Shown here piece after piece: positions 6,734-8,239 of a stretch of DNA of 8,239 nt. Each line of letters begins with the position of its first letter. Positions within the stretch are counted from its first letter, which is position 1. Source of the stretch: Opitutaceae bacterium (GTDB lineage Bacteria; Verrucomicrobiota; Verrucomicrobiae; Opitutales; Opitutaceae); assembly GCA_031266495.1 (NCBI GenBank), contig JAISAX010000642.1:1-8239 (forward strand), in the 5' to 3' direction. The notes beneath the pieces were generated by a model. The model was given only the letters and a program-made list of their open reading frames with translations. It was not told the origin of the DNA and made no database searches. Position numbers and translations under genes: made by a program.

Positions 6734-6801
6734 GGAAATTTCGCGCCTGTTTTCAGTTTTTCCGTGTTTTTCGCATTTTTTTTCCCAATAGATTCCGGGC
6801 G

Positions 6802-7995
6802 ATGGAATTTTTTGAAAGAGCATGGCCATTAGCCGAAAGCGGCGAAGGAGCCTTCACCCAGAAAGCCGGAGCCGAGCGCAACCGCCTGCGCGTGCTCGGA
6901 CTGATCGCCCGTCGCCAGTGCCTCTCGCAGCGGCAGATCACCCGTGCCACCCGGCTCCAGGCCTCCACCATCTCCAACATCGTGCGCGACCTCAAGGAAT
7001 CCGGCCTGGTGCGCGAGGGCTCCCCTATCGAGGCCGAGCGCGTCGGCCCCAAGGAGACCGAACTGGAGATAGTGGCGGACGCCGCCTGGAGCCTCGGCGT
7101 CGGGCTGGAACCACTCGGTCACCGTCTCGCTCTCGCCAACGCGGCCGGCCATGTGCTCGCCCAGGAAACCCTCCCCCCCGGGGTTCCCGTGGACGAATTG
7201 GCCGCCCTTTTGCCTGTCCGTCTCGCGGAGTTGGCCGACCGCTCCGGCCTCGCCATGGAACAGTTTTCCGGAGCCGGCATCAGCGTCCCCGGCGTCGTCG
7301 ATTCCGCGAGCGGCACCATTCTCATGTCCCGCGCCCTGGGCCTCACCCGCTTTCCCTTGCGCCAGACGATTGCGGAAAAACTCGGGCATCCCGTCTGGGT
7401 CGAACGCAATGTCGCCTGCGGCGCCTATGCCGAACATCACATCGGAGCCGCCCGCGATCGTGATTCCTTTATCTACTTCCTGCTCAAGAACAACCCCGGC
7501 CAGCCCCGCACCTTCGGCCTCGCTCTTGTCATTGGCGAAAAAATCTTCCACGGCAGCAACTCCGCTGCCGGCGAAGTTGACCACAACCTCCTCCCGGCCT
7601 GCTCCGCGCTCGCGTCCGGTCAGGCTGGCACGCCGGACTCTCCCGCCGACGATGCCTCTCTCGACGCCTTTTATCGTGCCTGGGCCGAAGGTCTCGCCGG
7701 CATCGTCAACCTGCTCGACGTAAGCTGCCTCATCCTCAGCACCAATGACGAACGCTTCACCCGCGACCGTTTCAGCCTCGTGCGCAACATGGTTGAACAA
7801 AACCTCATCCCGATCCCTGATCGCCGCTTCGACCTGCTGCGCTCCGGCATGGGTCAGGAAGGCACCCTCCTCGGCGGCGCTCTCCTGGCCCTCCATCGCG
7901 GACTGGCCTCCCGGCTTGGGAGGCATAAATCCGGCAAACGAACTATCAAGGCCGGAAAAACCGGAAAAACACCCCGTTCACGTAAAAACAACTGA
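6802..7995 (+). CDS. ROK family transcriptional regulator
   Basis: 397-aa NagC/Mlc/XylR-type regulator. Residues about 25-75 (ERNRLRVLGLIARRQ...SQRQITRATRLQASTISNIVRDLKESGLVRE) form a winged helix-turn-helix; the rest is a sugar-kinase-like fold with GAGISVPGVVDSASGTI and, near the end, LLRSGMGQEGTLLGGALLAL. Key enzymatic features look lost: the catalytic Asp of the ENDAN-type motif is N203 in ERNVACGAYAEH (E201-H212), and after G257-E258-V259-D260-H261 there is no CxCGxxGC zinc motif. So it is probably a sensor-repressor, not a kinase. The open frame begins at 6688, but that would overlap the divergent PEP-CTERM start and translate T-tracts into a Phe-rich stretch; I chose the ATG at 6802 by family length and the HTH position. 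The tail is Lys/Arg-rich (KAGKTGKTPRSRKNN). The effector is unknown; a sugar or sugar phosphate is expected for the family. Confidence 0.9.
   Translation: MEFFERAWPLAESGEGAFTQKAGAERNRLRVLGLIARRQCLSQRQITRATRLQASTISNIVRDLKESGLVREGSPIEAERVGPKETELEIVADAAWSLGVGLEPLGHRLALANAAGHVLAQETLPPGVPVDELAALLPVRLAELADRSGLAMEQFSGAGISVPGVVDSASGTILMSRALGLTRFPLRQTIAEKLGHPVWVERNVACGAYAEHHIGAARDRDSFIYFLLKNNPGQPRTFGLALVIGEKIFHGSNSAAGEVDHNLLPACSALASGQAGTPDSPADDASLDAFYRAWAEGLAGIVNLLDVSCLILSTNDERFTRDRFSLVRNMVEQNLIPIPDRRFDLLRSGMGQEGTLLGGALLALHRGLASRLGRHKSGKRTIKAGKTGKTPRSRKNN
7952..7969 (+). repeat. 9-bp tandem duplication in the ROK gene tail
   Basis: CCGGAAAAA occurs twice back to back (7952-7960 and 7961-7969), inside the codons for the basic C-terminal tail. 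It keeps the reading frame, since 9 is a multiple of three. Confidence 0.7.
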
Positions 7996-8010
7996 CGTTA
8001 CTGACGTTAC
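7993..8010 (+). repeat. 9-bp tandem duplication at the ROK stop codon
   Basis: TGACGTTAC occurs twice in tandem; the first copy begins with the TGA stop (7993-7995) of the ROK gene. It marks the boundary between coding sequence and the palindrome cluster. Confidence 0.7.
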
Positions 8011-8046
8011 GCGGAGCGTGTGGTGGCGCGGGCGTCCCGCCCGCAG

Positions 8047-8073
8047 GTAGGGGCGTCGCTTGCGACGCCCGCG
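8047..8073 (+). repeat. 27-bp palindromic unit, forward copy
   Basis: The unit begins GTAGGGGCGTCGC and ends GCGACGCCCGCG. Its 9-bp stem (8051-8059 with 8062-8070) has the central pair G8055:C8066. Confidence 0.8.
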
Positions 8074-8091
8074 CCCGCGCCCGCTCCCGCG
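8068..8091 (+). repeat. Hexamer tandem repeat CCCGCG/CCCGCT
   Basis: Four consecutive hexamers: CCCGCG, CCCGCG, CCCGCT, CCCGCG. They lie between palindromes B and C and overlap the end of unit B. Confidence 0.6.
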
Positions 8092-8120
8092 TCCGCCATG
8101 TGACACCGCGTCCTTGCAAA

Positions 8121-8147
8121 CGCGGGCTTCGCAAGCGAAGCCCCTAC
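8121..8147 (-). repeat. 27-bp palindromic unit, inverted copy
   Basis: Read on the minus strand it begins GTAGGGGCTTCGC and ends GCGAAGCCCGCG, identical to the 8047-8073 copy except at two positions that pair with each other in the stem (G:C becomes T:A). Confidence 0.8.
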
Positions 8148-8239
8148 ATGTGGCGCGGGCCGTCCCGCCCGCAATGTGGCATGGGCATCCTGCCCATGAT
8201 TCCGCCGTGGCACGGGCCTTTTCCGCCAATCGCCCGTGG

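Larger units (their letters stand above)
6697..6801. promoter_or_regulatory. Divergent AT-rich promoter region with phased T-tracts
   Basis: This 105-base spacer between the divergent PEP-CTERM and ROK genes is far more AT-rich than its surroundings. T-tracts on the plus strand lie at 6708-6711, 6716-6719, 6739-6741, 6750-6753, 6757-6761, 6767-6771 and 6776-6783; the last four are spaced about 7-10 bases centre to centre, close to the helical repeat, which predicts bent DNA. It must hold promoters for both directions. Confidence 0.6.
8023..8239. repeat. Cluster of REP-like palindromic hairpins
   Basis: The region holds at least six inverted repeats: A 8028-8044 (7-bp stem, TCC loop), B 8051-8070 (9-bp stem, TT loop), C 8124-8143 (9-bp stem, AA loop), D 8155-8172 (6-bp stem), E 8180-8198 (8-bp stem, TCC loop), F 8211-8238 (7-bp stem, 14-base loop). 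A, D, E and F share a GTGGC lead-in and a GGGC/GCCC core; B and C are inverted copies of one 27-base unit. The cluster runs off the right end of the window. It resembles dispersed extragenic palindromes common in Opitutaceae genomes, as I recall; no transposase gene is in view. Open frames here are translations of the repeats, not genes. Confidence 0.8.

Noticed and set aside
6688..6801. N-terminal extension of the ROK gene
   Set aside because: It overlaps the divergent PEP-CTERM start codon and encodes a Phe-rich stretch from T-tracts, unlike family N-termini.
6829..7926. 365-aa open frame on the minus strand
   Set aside because: It is antisense to the ROK gene and has the Gly/Ala/Glu/Asp-rich composition of a shadow frame.
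7978..8229. Short open frames over the palindrome cluster (e.g. containing GQDAHAT)
   Set aside because: They are translations of palindromic repeats; such peptides recur as spurious hypothetical proteins in related genomes, as I recall.
8023..8239. CRISPR array
   Set aside because: Units are palindromes of different families and orientations with irregular spacing, without unique spacers between identical repeats.

Overview
The window is GC-rich chromosomal DNA that looks like Verrucomicrobiota, most plausibly an Opitutaceae-type bacterium. The basis is a combination of gene families rather than a database match: two short proteins with type IV prepilin-like N-termini (AFTLIELL), one of them with the H-X9-DG C-terminal motif; a PEP-CTERM surface protein; a Gfo/Idh/MocA oxidoreductase; an SSS-family symporter; and GC-rich palindromic repeats downstream of the last gene. 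None of the seven starts has a convincing Shine-Dalgarno sequence.

Layout. Positions 16-5082 (+) hold four co-directional genes: an H-X9-DG pseudopilin-like protein, a sodium:solute symporter, a NagB-like amino-sugar-phosphate deaminase/isomerase and a Gfo/Idh/MocA oxidoreductase. Gaps are 49, 88 and 40 bases, so they could be one transcript, although a 16-base C homopolymer sits between the symporter and the NagB-like gene. Positions 5137-6696 (-) hold a two-gene unit, PEP-CTERM protein then a second pseudopilin-like protein, converging on the first cluster. A divergent, AT-rich promoter region with phased T-tracts (6697-6801) separates it from a ROK-family regulator (6802-7995, +). The last 244 bases (7996-8239) have no credible gene and hold a cluster of at least six palindromic hairpins.

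How the parts may work together (inference). The content fits a carbohydrate-utilisation locus: sugar uptake by the symporter, sugar oxidation by the Gfo/Idh/MocA enzyme, amino-sugar phosphate handling by the NagB-like enzyme, and sugar-responsive control by the ROK protein, whose kinase residue and zinc motif appear to be lost. The exported proteins (two pseudopilin-like, one PEP-CTERM) could act at the cell surface in polymer binding or degradation, but nothing in the sequence proves a substrate. The most unusual non-coding signals are the covarying palindromes at the right end, the poly-C tract, and the curved divergent promoter with a quasi-palindromic operator candidate.
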